From: Sva-07 sp031398325
Lineage (GTDB): Bacteria; Actinomycetota; Acidimicrobiia; Acidimicrobiales; Ilumatobacteraceae
NCBI GenBank assembly: GCA_031398325.1
Contig: JANNNB010000072.1
Span: 1-64,000 of the forward strand
Reading direction: 5' to 3'
Length of the DNA: 64,000 nucleotides
Under the pieces are notes generated by a model, which ran no database searches, had not been told where the DNA came from, and worked only from the letters and a program-made list of their open reading frames with translations. Both the position numbers and the translations under genes were made by a program. The stretch's first letter is position 1, and each line of letters begins with the position of its first letter. Positions 17,061 to 26,259 of this stretch are shown here, in pieces.

Positions 17061-17558
17061 ATGCGGAGTGCGCTCGTCCTCAACGCGAGTTTCGAGCCAC
17101 TCAGCGTCGTGTCGGCGCAGCGTGCGACGTGCCTCGTGCTCGCCGACAAGGCCGACGTGCTCGAAGACGACGGCCGGCTGATCCGCTCCGAATCCTTGAC
17201 GGTGCCGTGTCCGTCGGTCATCCGCTTGCGCTACATGGTGCGCGTGCCCTACGTGCGACGTGCGGCGCTATCGCGACGCGCGATCTTCGCCCGGGACGAC
17301 CATCGGTGCCAGTACTGCGGCGAACGAGCCGACTCGATCGACCACGTGGTGCCGCGGTCCAAGGGCGGGCCGCACACTTGGGAGAACGTCGCCGCGGCCT
17401 GCCGGCCGTGCAACCTGACCAAGCGTGACCGGACCCCCGACGAGGCCGGGATGCGACTGGAGAAGCCGTGCCGCGCACCTCGCGCCACCGCCTGGGTCGT
17501 CATCGCCGTGAGCGGCATCCCCGACACCTGGCGGCCGTATCTCCCGCTCGCGTCCTGA
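17061..17558 (+). CDS. HNH endonuclease family protein
   Basis: 165 residues. The C-terminal part holds a zinc-ribbon HNH nuclease: CQYC (C83, C86), DHVVPRSKGG with the HNH His (H95), WENV, and CRPCN (C114, C117). The N-terminal 60 residues (ALVLNASFEPLSVVSAQRA) match the standard N-terminal region of stand-alone actinobacterial HNH proteins. This chromosomal family is widespread and of unknown physiological role; it is not obviously part of a mobile element or restriction system here. TAAGGT (17049-17054) lies 6 nt before the ATG. Confidence 0.88.
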   Translation: MRSALVLNASFEPLSVVSAQRATCLVLADKADVLEDDGRLIRSESLTVPCPSVIRLRYMVRVPYVRRAALSRRAIFARDDHRCQYCGERADSIDHVVPRSKGGPHTWENVAAACRPCNLTKRDRTPDEAGMRLEKPCRAPRATAWVVIAVSGIPDTWRPYLPLAS

Positions 17559-17563
17559 CGGCC

Positions 17564-18262
17564 GTGCTCGACTTCGAGCTGGAGCACACCAGCGGTCCGG
17601 CCGCCGCGCTGCACGAACGACCGATCCCCGCACCGGTCCGTCCCGTGATCTGGTGGCACGACGTGACCGCTCCGGCGCTCGTCCTCGGTTCCGCCCAGCA
17701 CGACTCCGACGTCGATCTCGATGCCTGCGACCGTGCCGGCGTCGACGTGATCCGGCGGCACAGCGGCGGGGGAGCGGTACTGCTCGTACCGGGCGAGGTG
17801 GTGTGGTTCGACGTGGTCGTGCCGGCGGGTCACCCCGCGTGGGTCGCCGACGTACGGGCGTCGATGATCTGGCTCGGACGGTGTCTTCGCGACGTGATCG
17901 GCCTGGGTGAGGTGCACGAGGGTCCGCTGGTGTCGACGGCGTGGTCGCGCACGATCTGCTTCGACGGCATCGGCCCCGGAGAGATCCTCGTCGACCATCC
18001 CGGTGGCGGGCGGGCCAAGTTGGTCGGCATCAGCCAGCGCCGCACCCGCGATGCCGCCCGCTTCCAGGTGTGCGCGCACACGACGTACGACCCGGCCGCC
18101 CTTCCTGCGCTGCTCCTCCCCGAGCACCGCCCGCCGCTCGACGCGCTCCGCCCGGTCGCCACGCTCGACGTGCTCGACACGGACGCCCTCGCGGCGACGC
18201 TGCAGGTGAGCCTCTCCGCTGTCGCGGGGGAGATCGGTGGGGAAATGGGGGCGAATGGTTGA
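17564..18262 (+). CDS. Lipoate-protein ligase A-like (BPL/LplA/LipB) protein
   Basis: 232-residue biotin/lipoate transferase-fold protein. RRHSGGGAVLLVPGEVVWFDVVVP (64-87, key RR.SGGGAV loop) forms the lipoyl-AMP pocket, and the Lys in RAKLVGISQRR is at the expected catalytic position. It could ligate lipoate or octanoate to 2-oxoacid dehydrogenases or GcvH; the substrate is not proven. GTG 17564 is used because translation upstream is antisense-like. The last bases overlap the mraZ promoter: the -35 hexamer begins at 18259, four bases before the end of this gene. Confidence 0.78.
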   Translation: MLDFELEHTSGPAAALHERPIPAPVRPVIWWHDVTAPALVLGSAQHDSDVDLDACDRAGVDVIRRHSGGGAVLLVPGEVVWFDVVVPAGHPAWVADVRASMIWLGRCLRDVIGLGEVHEGPLVSTAWSRTICFDGIGPGEILVDHPGGGRAKLVGISQRRTRDAARFQVCAHTTYDPAALPALLLPEHRPPLDALRPVATLDVLDTDALAATLQVSLSAVAGEIGGEMGANG

Positions 18263-18301
18263 CTTTGGGGGAGTTTGGGGGAAGAATGGGGATCGCCGGG
18301 G
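18238..18301 (+). promoter_or_regulatory. mraZ promoter with embedded TGGGG array (likely MraZ operator)
   Basis: TTGACT (18259-18264), a 17-bp spacer and AAGAAT (18282-18287) make the best sigma-70-type promoter in the window. Woven into it are TGGGG units starting at 18238, 18246, 18266, 18276 and 18287, plus CGGGG at 18297; the last four recur every 10-11 bp, one helical turn. E. coli MraZ binds TGGGN repeats separated by 5 nt near its own promoter, so this array is most simply read as an autoregulatory MraZ site covering the spacer, -10 and start region of the whole cluster promoter. Confidence 0.6.
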
Positions 18302-18373
18302 AACTTCTCGCGATTTCACGGCAGAGGCAGCGGTTCGCGGGAGTACGAGGCAGAAGGATCGAGGACGCGGCGC

Positions 18374-18790
18374 GTGTTTGTCGGGGTCTACGAGCGACAG
18401 CTCGACGAACGGGGGCGGGTGGCTCTGCCGACGTCGTTCCGTGGCGACCTCGGAGAGCACTGCTATCTGTTCCTCGGAGACGACGGCTGCGTCAGCGTCC
18501 GCAGCGAGGAGTCGTTCCAGGCCCAGGCAGCTGAACTGATCGAACAGGTCAAGCGCGGCGAGGCCAGCCGCGACCGGAAGCGTGCGTTCTCGTCGTCGGC
18601 CGTACACGCCACGATCGACAAGCAGGGCCGGGTGACGATCGACGCCCGCCTGCGGGAGCACGCGGCGATCGACGCCCAGGGTGCCGTCATGGTGCTCGGT
18701 TCTCTCGACCAGATCGAGATCTGGAACCCCGAGGCATATCGGGCGAGCGAACAGGCCGGGCAACAAGAGATCGCAGGTACCGCACCATGA
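18374..18790 (+). CDS. mraZ: Transcriptional regulator MraZ
   Basis: 138 residues, the usual MraZ length. Two SpoVT/AbrB-like halves are visible: FVGVYERQLDERGRVALP (2-19) and VHATIDKQGRVTIDARLRE (77-95). MraZ forms a ring-shaped oligomer that binds repeated DNA motifs and represses its own operon. It is first in the dcw cluster, directly below a promoter with a TGGGG array, and its stop overlaps the rsmH start (ATGA). The GTG at 18374 begins the canonical N-terminus; upstream in-frame sequence lies in the regulatory region. Confidence 0.93.
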   Translation: MFVGVYERQLDERGRVALPTSFRGDLGEHCYLFLGDDGCVSVRSEESFQAQAAELIEQVKRGEASRDRKRAFSSSAVHATIDKQGRVTIDARLREHAAIDAQGAVMVLGSLDQIEIWNPEAYRASEQAGQQEIAGTAP

Positions 18791-19752
18791 GCGCGAGCAG
18801 CTCGTTCGAACACGATCCCGTGATGGTCGACGAGATCACGGCGCTGTTCGCAGCAGTCCCGTCCGGGACCGTCGTCGACGCCACCCTCGGCGGGGGCGGA
18901 CACAGCGCGTCGCTGTTGCGTTCGCGCGACGACATCGACATCCTCGGCATCGATCAGGACGACGAGGCGCTCGCCGCAGCCGAGGCGCGCCTGGCCGAGT
19001 TCGCCGAGCGGGTCACGACGAGTCGCCGACGCTTCGACCAGTTCCGCGAAGCGCTCGATGACCACGGAGTCGACCAGATCAGTGGAGCGCTGTTCGATCT
19101 CGGCGTCTCGTCGCCGCAGCTGGACCATGCCGATCGGGGCTTCTCCTACCGTCATGACGGTCCGCTCGACATGCGCATGGACGGCGAACAGCCCTGGTCC
19201 GCTGCCGACGTCGTCAACGGCTACTCGGAACACGAGCTCTCTCGCATCATCCGCCGATACGGCGACGAACGATTCGCCAGTCGGATCGCGCGGGCCATCG
19301 TCGCGGCGCGCCCGCTCCAGAGCACGACCGAACTCGCCGAAGTGATCACCACGGCGATTCCCGCCGCCGCACGACGTACCGGGGGACACCCGGCCAAGCG
19401 CACGTTCCAAGCGATCCGCATCGAGGTCAACGGCGAACTCGAGGTGCTGCCCGAGGCGCTCGACCAGGCCGTCGAGGCAACGCGCCCGGGCGGGCGCATC
19501 GCCGTGTTGGCGTATCACTCGGGCGAGGACCGCATCGTCAAGGAACGCTTCGCCGTGGCGGCCGGCGCGTGCGAATGCCCTCCTGACCTGCCGTGCGTGT
19601 GCGGCGCGGTCCAGACGGTTCGCATCGTGCGCGGTGTACCGAAGCGACCGAGTGCGACCGAACGCGACGGCAACCGCCGCGCCGCATCGGCGCGCCTCCG
19701 AGTGGTCGAGAAGATCGTGCCCATCGCCAATTCGGACCGGACGGATCGCTGA
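18787..19752 (+). CDS. rsmH: 16S rRNA (cytosine1402-N4)-methyltransferase
   Basis: SAM-dependent methylation of C1402 of 16S rRNA, at the ribosomal P site. 321 residues, standard length. HDPVMVDEI opens the protein; VVDATLGGGGHSASLL is the SAM loop; FDLGVSSPQLDHADRGFSYRHDGPLDMRMD (not quoted further) spans the substrate-binding region; GGHPAKRTFQAIRIEVN and VLAYHSGEDRIVK are family signatures (the latter usually SFHSLEDR-like). It overlaps mraZ upstream and ftsL downstream. Confidence 0.95.
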   Translation: MSASSSFEHDPVMVDEITALFAAVPSGTVVDATLGGGGHSASLLRSRDDIDILGIDQDDEALAAAEARLAEFAERVTTSRRRFDQFREALDDHGVDQISGALFDLGVSSPQLDHADRGFSYRHDGPLDMRMDGEQPWSAADVVNGYSEHELSRIIRRYGDERFASRIARAIVAARPLQSTTELAEVITTAIPAAARRTGGHPAKRTFQAIRIEVNGELEVLPEALDQAVEATRPGGRIAVLAYHSGEDRIVKERFAVAAGACECPPDLPCVCGAVQTVRIVRGVPKRPSATERDGNRRAASARLRVVEKIVPIANSDRTDR

Positions 19753-20297
19753 TGGCGCTCCCACTCCGGCGAGACGTCGACGTTCGGGCCCCCAAGCCGA
19801 CGCACGTCATCGCCCGAAGCCGCTCCGATCGTCAGCAGACCGCCCACAGCAGCTCGCCGGCACGGCGGTCTGCAGTAAAGCCGGCGCTGGTCGTGGTCGC
19901 TCGCAAGCGTCGTTGGCCGGCGATCGTGGCCGGTGTCGCGTGGTCCGCCCTCTTCGTCGGGTTGCTCGGCGCGGCGGTGTTCCACACCCAGCTCGCCGAG
20001 CGGCAACTGCGGATCGACCGGCTCGAGCGCGCCGTGGACCAACAGCGCGAGCTGTTCGACGAGCTGCGCTACGAGCGCGCCGAGCTGCGGTCACCGGTCC
20101 GCCTCGCAGCGGCCGCAGGAGCGATGGGGATGGAACGCGGTGACACGGGCGAGTTCGTCCGGGTGACCCCCGAGTCGCTCGCTCGTCAGATCGCTGCGGC
20201 CGGATCGGTCGACGGTGGCAACTCCCAGGTGATCATCGACAGCGATCCGCTCGAGCAGTTCCGCGATGTCAAAGCAGTGACGGAGGGCCAACCGTGA
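19752..20297 (+). CDS. ftsL: FtsL-like septum protein
   Basis: 181 residues with a basic cytoplasmic N-terminus (1-54), one membrane helix (about 56-76) and an extracytoplasmic coiled coil (about 80-112, LERAVDQQRELFDELRYERA) followed by a LAAAAGAMGMERGD segment typical of FtsL/DivIC proteins. Position between rsmH and ftsI is the FtsL position. FtsL links FtsQ and the FtsW/FtsI synthase at the septum. The ATG overlaps the rsmH stop, and the stop overlaps ftsI (GTGA). Confidence 0.85.
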   Translation: MALPLRRDVDVRAPKPTHVIARSRSDRQQTAHSSSPARRSAVKPALVVVARKRRWPAIVAGVAWSALFVGLLGAAVFHTQLAERQLRIDRLERAVDQQRELFDELRYERAELRSPVRLAAAAGAMGMERGDTGEFVRVTPESLARQIAAAGSVDGGNSQVIIDSDPLEQFRDVKAVTEGQP

Positions 20298-22339
20298 CGG
20301 CGAACAGGACCCACGGAACCCGCTCCCACGCGCAGCCGACCACATCGAAGACCAGGACCGACGCGCACTCCGCACCAACCCGCACGGCGCAGAGCCGGTC
20401 GAGTCGTGGTTCGTCGCCCACCCGATCGGTCCCGGACGAACGGATCCCGTCGTCGCGGGCGCGATCGAACCACGCCGCAGTGCCGACCGCGGCGCGGGCT
20501 CATGCTGGTTCGCGCACGCGATCGCAGCGACGCCAGCACCCTGCGCGGAATCGGGTCCGAGTCCAGGCACCACCGCCCCGAACGCGTTCGGTACGCCGGC
20601 GTGCCGGGTCGCCGCGATTCCGACTGATCGCCGCGCTCGCGGTGATCGTCGTGATGTTCCTCGTGATCGTCGCTCGTGTGGCGGCATTGCAGACGACCGA
20701 GGCGGAGACCTATCGCGCCGAGGGTGCAGCGCAGTGGACGCGCTCGTGGAGCGTGCCTGCCCAGCGGGGTACCGTGTTCGACCGCAACGGGAACGAGATG
20801 GCGATCTCCGTTCCGGCCTCGACCATCTCGATCAACCCGAAATTGGTCGACAACGGCCCTGCCACGGTCCAGTTGCTCGACGACCTCCTCGCACTGTCCG
20901 ACGAGAAGGCCGCTGAACTGTTGGCCGAGATCGCGTCGAAGGATCGGGGCTTCGTCTACGTGGCCCGCCAGGTCGATTCGGCCGTGGGCGAGCAGATCTC
21001 CAGCCTGGAACTCCCGGGCGTGAACGTCGATCGAGAAGATCGCAGGGAGATGCCCGGCGGCGACACCGGGCGCAGCGTGATCGGCCGGACGAACATCGAC
21101 GGCGTCGGAATCGCGGGTCTCGAGCTCCAATACGACGAGTTGCTCACCGGCACGGGCGGAAGCATGTCCCGCGAGGTCGCCCCCGGCGGCCGCTCGATCC
21201 CCGGCTCGGAGACCGTGACCGAAGCCCCGGTCGCAGGCAACGATCTCGTCCTGACGATCGACCGGTCGATCCAGTTCTCGACCGAGCAGGTGCTCCTCGA
21301 AAAGGTGTCGGAGATCGGCGCCCGTGGCGCAACCGCCATCGTCATGGAACCGGACACCGGCGAGATCTATGCGATGGCATCGGTTCGCTTCAACGACGAG
21401 ACGGGTGCCTACGAGGTCACCTCAGGCAACTTTGCCGCCGTCGACGCCTATGAGCCCGGATCGGTGGCCAAGGTGATCACCGTGGCCTCGGCACTGAGCG
21501 AAGGCACCGTGACGCCCGAGACGTCGTTCGAGGTGCCGTGGCGCAAGCAGTACTACGACGACCTGCTCGCCGACTCCCACGAGCACCCCAACGAGTGGTT
21601 GTCGGTGTCGCAGATCCTCGTCGAATCGTCGAACATCGGCACGATCTTCGTGCAGGAGACGCTCGGTCGCTGGGTCCACCGTGACTTCATGGCAGCGTTC
21701 GGACTCGGAGCGACGACCGCACTCGACTTCCCGGGCGAGTCGAGCGGCATTCTCAAGGAAGCCGACGAACTGTGGGGGAGCGAGCGTGTGACGGTTGCAT
21801 ACGGGCAGGGAGTGTCGAGCACGTCGTTGCAGCTGGTCACTGCGATCAACACCATCGCCAACCAGGGCGTGTACGTGGCGCCGAAGCTCGTGAAGTCGAT
21901 CGTCGAGGCCGACGGTTCGATGAACGACACCCCACCGTCGGAGACACGACAGGTCGTGTCGACCGAAGCGGCCGCACAGACCACCGAGATGATGCGCCAG
22001 GTGGTTTGCTCGGACACGGGAACCGGAGATCTCGCCCAGGTCGACGGCCTGCCGATCGCGGGAAAGACCGGTACCGCCTACAAGGCGGCCGAGAACGGTA
22101 CGTACTTCGACGACGACGGCAATCGCATCTACTACGCCAGCTTCGTCGGCTTCTTCCCGGCGGACGATCCGCAAGCCACGGTGTTGATCTCGGTCGACGA
22201 GCCGCCCGCGGGCACGAACGATCGATTCGGCGGCACGGCGGCCGCACCGGTGTTCGCCGAGCTGGCGCCGACGCTCATCCATGAACTGGGGATCGTGCCG
22301 ACCGAGGGGTCGACCGGCTGTGACCCGGTCGCTCCGTGA
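20294..22339 (+). CDS. ftsI: Septal peptidoglycan transpeptidase FtsI (PBP3 class B)
   Basis: Cross-links septal peptidoglycan; 681 residues. An unusually long, Arg/Ser/Thr-rich cytoplasmic tail of about 108 residues precedes a single membrane helix (LIAALAVIVVMFLVIVARVA). A dimerisation domain (RGTVFDRNGNEMA) is followed by the transpeptidase core with SxxK at S390-K393 (PGSVAK), SxN at S445-N447 and KTG at 591-593. No PASTA repeats. It overlaps ftsL by four bases and its 3' end overlaps murE by about 20 bases. Target of beta-lactams by family. Confidence 0.94.
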   Translation: MTANRTHGTRSHAQPTTSKTRTDAHSAPTRTAQSRSSRGSSPTRSVPDERIPSSRARSNHAAVPTAARAHAGSRTRSQRRQHPARNRVRVQAPPPRTRSVRRRAGSPRFRLIAALAVIVVMFLVIVARVAALQTTEAETYRAEGAAQWTRSWSVPAQRGTVFDRNGNEMAISVPASTISINPKLVDNGPATVQLLDDLLALSDEKAAELLAEIASKDRGFVYVARQVDSAVGEQISSLELPGVNVDREDRREMPGGDTGRSVIGRTNIDGVGIAGLELQYDELLTGTGGSMSREVAPGGRSIPGSETVTEAPVAGNDLVLTIDRSIQFSTEQVLLEKVSEIGARGATAIVMEPDTGEIYAMASVRFNDETGAYEVTSGNFAAVDAYEPGSVAKVITVASALSEGTVTPETSFEVPWRKQYYDDLLADSHEHPNEWLSVSQILVESSNIGTIFVQETLGRWVHRDFMAAFGLGATTALDFPGESSGILKEADELWGSERVTVAYGQGVSSTSLQLVTAINTIANQGVYVAPKLVKSIVEADGSMNDTPPSETRQVVSTEAAAQTTEMMRQVVCSDTGTGDLAQVDGLPIAGKTGTAYKAAENGTYFDDDGNRIYYASFVGFFPADDPQATVLISVDEPPAGTNDRFGGTAAAPVFAELAPTLIHELGIVPTEGSTGCDPVAP

Positions 22340-23807
22340 ACGCCTGCCGACGATGCTGATGTCTGCCCTGATCGCCGAGCCGGAACTCGCCGGCACGCGG
22401 ATGGCCGGTGTGCACACTGCCGACGTGGAGATCACCGGCGTCGCGCACGATTCACGGGTGGTCGACGCCGGCTCGTTGTTCGCGTGCTTGCGCGGCAGCG
22501 CCTTCGACGGCCATGACCACGCTGCTGCGGCGGTGAACTCGGGGGCCGTCGCACTGCTCGTCGACCACGAGATCGACGGCATCGCAGTGCCACAGCTCGT
22601 CGTCGACGACACACGCGTCACACTCGGTCCGGTCTCCTCGATCGTCTACGGGCGTCCGACGAGGTCGCTCATGGCGGTGGGGATCACCGGTACCAACGGC
22701 AAGACGACCACGGCTCAGCTGACGGCATCGATCTTCGAGGCGAACGGCTGGTCGACCGGGGTGGTGGGCACGCTCCACGGGACGCGCACCACGCCCGAGG
22801 CGCCCGAACTCCAACGGATGCTCGCCGGGTTCCGCGACGACGGGGCGGACGCGGCCGTGATGGAGGTCTCGTCCCACGCCCTGGCGCTGCACCGTGTCGA
22901 TGGCACCGAGTTCGACGCCGTCGTGTTCACGAATCTCGGACGCGACCACCTCGATCTGCACGGCTCGACCGAGGAGTACTTCCGTGCCAAGGCGCGGCTC
23001 TTCGACCGTCGCTTCGCACCGCTCGCCATCGTCAACGTCGACGACACGTACGGCCGTCTCCTCGCCGACGTGATCGCCGACCGAGATGACGAGGACGAGC
23101 GGATGCGGCTCGTCGAGGTGAGCCTCGACGATGTCAGCGACATCAGCGTGTCGAGTCACTCACACTCGTACCGGTGGCAGGACATGCCGGTGACCGTGCC
23201 GATCGGCGGGCGCTTCAACGTGATGAACTCGCTGACCGGCCTGGTCACTGCGGTCGAACTCGGCATCGATCCGGCCGTCGCCATCGCCGGGCTCGCACAG
23301 GTCGAACCGATTCCAGGCCGGTTCGAGTCGGTCACCGTCGGAAGCCCGTACGTCCAGGTCGGCTTCAGCGTCATCGTCGACTACGCCCACACGCCCGACG
23401 GCCTGGCCGAGGTGATTGCTTCCGCTCGCGCCGTGGCTGACCCCGGTTCGGCAGTGACGGTCGTCTTCGGAGCCGGCGGGGGACGCGACCGCGACAAGCG
23501 TCCCGAGATGGGCGCGATCGTCGCGCTCCTCGCAGACCGAGCTGTTGTGACATCTGACAACCCCCGCATGGAGGATCCGATGGACATCATCGGTGACATC
23601 CTCGACGGCATGAACGAGACGGAGATCGACGTGATCGTCGAAGGCGACCGACGAGCTGCGATCGCGGCGGCGATCCGTGGGGCGGGGCCGGGCGACGTGA
23701 TCGTGATCGCCGGGAAAGGTCACGAACGCACCCAGGACATCGGTGGCGAGTTCGTGGACTTCGACGACCGTGCGGTCGCCAGACAGCTCCTGGAGGAGCT
23801 GACGTGA
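22320..23807 (+). CDS. murE: UDP-MurNAc-tripeptide synthetase MurE (meso-DAP type)
   Basis: Adds the third residue to UDP-MurNAc-L-Ala-D-Glu; about 495 residues. GVAHDSRVVDAGSLFACLRG is the uridine-binding start, GITGTNGKTT (121-130) the ATP loop, and DNPR (413-416) the motif that selects meso-diaminopimelate, so the wall is predicted A1-gamma type. Starts at GTG 22320 (20-base overlap with ftsI) or ATG 22353; I favour the GTG because the RERLPTMLMSALIAEPELAG segment fits the family N-terminus. The 3' end overlaps mraY directly (GTGA): the usual intervening murF is missing. Confidence 0.93.
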   Translation: MTRSLRERLPTMLMSALIAEPELAGTRMAGVHTADVEITGVAHDSRVVDAGSLFACLRGSAFDGHDHAAAAVNSGAVALLVDHEIDGIAVPQLVVDDTRVTLGPVSSIVYGRPTRSLMAVGITGTNGKTTTAQLTASIFEANGWSTGVVGTLHGTRTTPEAPELQRMLAGFRDDGADAAVMEVSSHALALHRVDGTEFDAVVFTNLGRDHLDLHGSTEEYFRAKARLFDRRFAPLAIVNVDDTYGRLLADVIADRDDEDERMRLVEVSLDDVSDISVSSHSHSYRWQDMPVTVPIGGRFNVMNSLTGLVTAVELGIDPAVAIAGLAQVEPIPGRFESVTVGSPYVQVGFSVIVDYAHTPDGLAEVIASARAVADPGSAVTVVFGAGGGRDRDKRPEMGAIVALLADRAVVTSDNPRMEDPMDIIGDILDGMNETEIDVIVEGDRRAAIAAAIRGAGPGDVIVIAGKGHERTQDIGGEFVDFDDRAVARQLLEELT

Positions 23808-24856
23808 TCGCGATCATGCTCTCGGGGGCGACCGCGATGATCGTGTCGTTGTTCGGCACGCGTTGGCTGATCGTGTTCTTCCGGACGCGAGGCCAGGGCC
23901 AGCCGATCCTCGGGAAGGAAGATCACGGTCCCGACCATCACATGGTCAAGCAGGGAACGCCGACGATGGGCGGAATCGCGATCGTCGTCTCTGCGCTCGC
24001 CGGCTGGCTCGTCGCGCACATCCGACCGGGCCTCGCCTTCTCCGACCAGACGATGATCGTCTGGGTCGGCGTGTTGTTCATGGCGTTGATGGGATTCCTC
24101 GACGACTTCATCAAGGTCCGCAAGCGCCACAACCGCGGCATCTTCTGGAAGCAGAAGAACTACCTGACGATGATCGCTTCGCTCGGTTTCGCCTGGTGGT
24201 TGGTCGTCGGAACCGGCATCTCCGAGACGATCTCCCTCACCCGTGCAGACGTCGGCTTCGAGGTGCCGACCGTCGTGTGGGTCTTCTGGGCAGGAATGAT
24301 CATCTGGGCGACGACGAACGCCGTCAACGTCACCGACGGGCTCGATGGACTGGCCGCGGGGTCGGCGCTCATGGGATTCGGCGCGTTCACGATCATCGCG
24401 TACTGGGCCTTCAGAAATCCGGAGATCTACGGAGCGATCGTCAACCCGCTGGACATGGGTGTGTTCGCCGCCGGTTTCGCAGGCGGGTGCCTCGGCTTCC
24501 TGTGGTGGAATGCCGCACCTGCACGCATCTTCATGGGCGATGTCGGGGCACTGGCGCTCGGCTCGGCGCTCGCCTTCTGTGCGCTCACCCTCAACACCGG
24601 ACTGCTGCTGGTCCTCATCTGCGGCATCAACGTCATCGAGGCCGGATCCGTCGCCATCCAGATGGGCGTGTTCAAGGCATCGGGACGCACTCGACGCCTG
24701 TTCCGCATGTCGCCCATCCACCATCACTTCGAGCTGATCGGTTGGCCCGAGACGACCGTCATCATCCGCTTCTGGCTGATCTCTGCGATCTGCGTCGCCG
24801 TAGCGCTCGGCATCTTCATCGGTGACTTCACGAACGTCGCCGGCGGGACATTGTGA
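23804..24856 (+). CDS. mraY: Phospho-MurNAc-pentapeptide transferase MraY
   Basis: Transfers phospho-MurNAc-pentapeptide to undecaprenyl phosphate, giving lipid I. 350 residues with ten predicted membrane helices. GTPTMGGIAI (52-61), LDDFIKVRKRHNRG (cytoplasmic Asp-Asp motif), NAVNVTDGLDGLAAG, FMGDVGALALG and HHHFELIGW are the conserved loops that build the Mg and uridine site. GTG start overlapping murE; its stop overlaps murD. Confidence 0.96.
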   Translation: MIAIMLSGATAMIVSLFGTRWLIVFFRTRGQGQPILGKEDHGPDHHMVKQGTPTMGGIAIVVSALAGWLVAHIRPGLAFSDQTMIVWVGVLFMALMGFLDDFIKVRKRHNRGIFWKQKNYLTMIASLGFAWWLVVGTGISETISLTRADVGFEVPTVVWVFWAGMIIWATTNAVNVTDGLDGLAAGSALMGFGAFTIIAYWAFRNPEIYGAIVNPLDMGVFAAGFAGGCLGFLWWNAAPARIFMGDVGALALGSALAFCALTLNTGLLLVLICGINVIEAGSVAIQMGVFKASGRTRRLFRMSPIHHHFELIGWPETTVIIRFWLISAICVAVALGIFIGDFTNVAGGTL

Positions 24857-26259
24857 GGGCACTCGTCTACGGGCTGGCCGTCGCGGGTGCGTCGACGGTG
24901 CGGGCGCTTCGCCGGCGCAACTTCGACGTGGTCGTCATCGACGACGACGTCACCGACGACCGACGTGCGACCGCCGCCGACCTCGACGTCGAGCTCCTCG
25001 GCCCGATGGGCCCTTCCGAGCTCGACCGCCTGGTCGCATCGTGCGATCTGGTTTCGCCCGCGCCTGGTGTCCCCGAGACCCACGCCGTCATCGCCGCAGC
25101 CCGTACCCGAGACGTGGAACTGGTGTCGGAAATCGAGCTCGCCTACCGCTGGGAGCAGGAGCGCTCCGGCGGCCCGCGCCCCATGCTGGCCATCACCGGC
25201 ACCGATGGCAAGACGACGACCACGCTGCTCACGGTCGACATCCTGCGCGCCGCCGGGCTGCGGACCGTCGACGCCGGGAACACGTCGACCCCACTCGTCG
25301 ATGCCATCGACCAGGATCTCGACGCATTCGTCGTCGAGTGCACGAGCTTCCGACTGGCCTGGACGCCGACGTTCCGTGCGGAAGCCGCGGTGTGGTTGAA
25401 CCTGGCCCCGGACCACCTCAATTGGCACGAGTCGATGGCGACGTACGAGGCGGCCAAGGCCCGGATCTTCGCGAACCAACGCCCGACCGACGCGGCCATC
25501 GGGTTCGCCAGCGACCCGATCGTCGCCCGCAATCTCGCCGCCGCCCCGGGGCGCACCGCTTCGTTCGGCCTCGAGGAAGGCGACTACCGAAGCGTGGTCT
25601 CCGACGAGGGCCGCGTTCTCACCGGGCCGTACGGCGACATCGTCTCGACACGGGCGATGAGCCGAGCGCTCCCGCACGACATCACGAACACGCTGGCGGC
25701 GTCAGCACTCGTCCTGGAGTCGGGCCTCGCCGACCTCGAAGCGATCCGCACCGCTGTCGCGTCGTTCACCGGGCCGGCGCATCGACTCGAGCACATCGCG
25801 ACGCGGGAGGGGGTGGCATGGTTCAACGACTCGAAGGCCACCACACCGCACGCGGCGTCAGCCGCGATCCGCTCCTTCGATCGGATCATCCTGATCGCCG
25901 GCGGGTACGACAAGGGCGTCGACCTCTCGCCGATGGCGAGTGAACCGAACCGCTTGTCGGCGGTGCTCGCCATCGGCAACACCGGACCTCAGCTCGCCGA
26001 GGCCTTTCAGAGGTCCGGAACCCGTGCGTCGATCGACGTCCTGGCTGATCTCGCCGCTGCGGTCGGACGTGCCGTCGCGATCGCCGAGCCGGGCGACACG
26101 GTCCTGCTGTCGCCGGGCTGCGCCAGTTTCGACCAGTATCCGAACTTCGAAGCCCGCGGCGATCATTTCAGATCGCTGGTCCTCGAACTCGATCCTGTTC
26201 AGCCGATCATCGACCCGAGCTCCGACATGGAGCACAACGTGAAGGACGTCCGAGCATGA
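24853..26259 (+). CDS. murD: UDP-MurNAc-L-alanine--D-glutamate ligase MurD
   Basis: ATP-dependent addition of D-Glu; 468 residues. An N-terminal Rossmann-like domain (ALVYGLAVAGASTVRAL), the ATP loop AITGTDGKTTTT (113-124), the substrate region PDHLNWHESMATYEAAKARI, AHRLEHIATREGVAWFNDSK and LLSPGCASFDQYPNFEARG (near the C-terminus) are MurD signatures. GTG start overlapping mraY, stop overlapping ftsW, so it is coupled on both sides. Confidence 0.95.
   Translation: MRALVYGLAVAGASTVRALRRRNFDVVVIDDDVTDDRRATAADLDVELLGPMGPSELDRLVASCDLVSPAPGVPETHAVIAAARTRDVELVSEIELAYRWEQERSGGPRPMLAITGTDGKTTTTLLTVDILRAAGLRTVDAGNTSTPLVDAIDQDLDAFVVECTSFRLAWTPTFRAEAAVWLNLAPDHLNWHESMATYEAAKARIFANQRPTDAAIGFASDPIVARNLAAAPGRTASFGLEEGDYRSVVSDEGRVLTGPYGDIVSTRAMSRALPHDITNTLAASALVLESGLADLEAIRTAVASFTGPAHRLEHIATREGVAWFNDSKATTPHAASAAIRSFDRIILIAGGYDKGVDLSPMASEPNRLSAVLAIGNTGPQLAEAFQRSGTRASIDVLADLAAAVGRAVAIAEPGDTVLLSPGCASFDQYPNFEARGDHFRSLVLELDPVQPIIDPSSDMEHNVKDVRA

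Noticed and set aside
17061..17558. HNH nuclease as a sign of a mobile element or defence island
   Set aside because: It lies among core genes with matching base composition, with no integrase, repeats or methylase nearby; stand-alone HNH genes of this type are common in actinobacteria.
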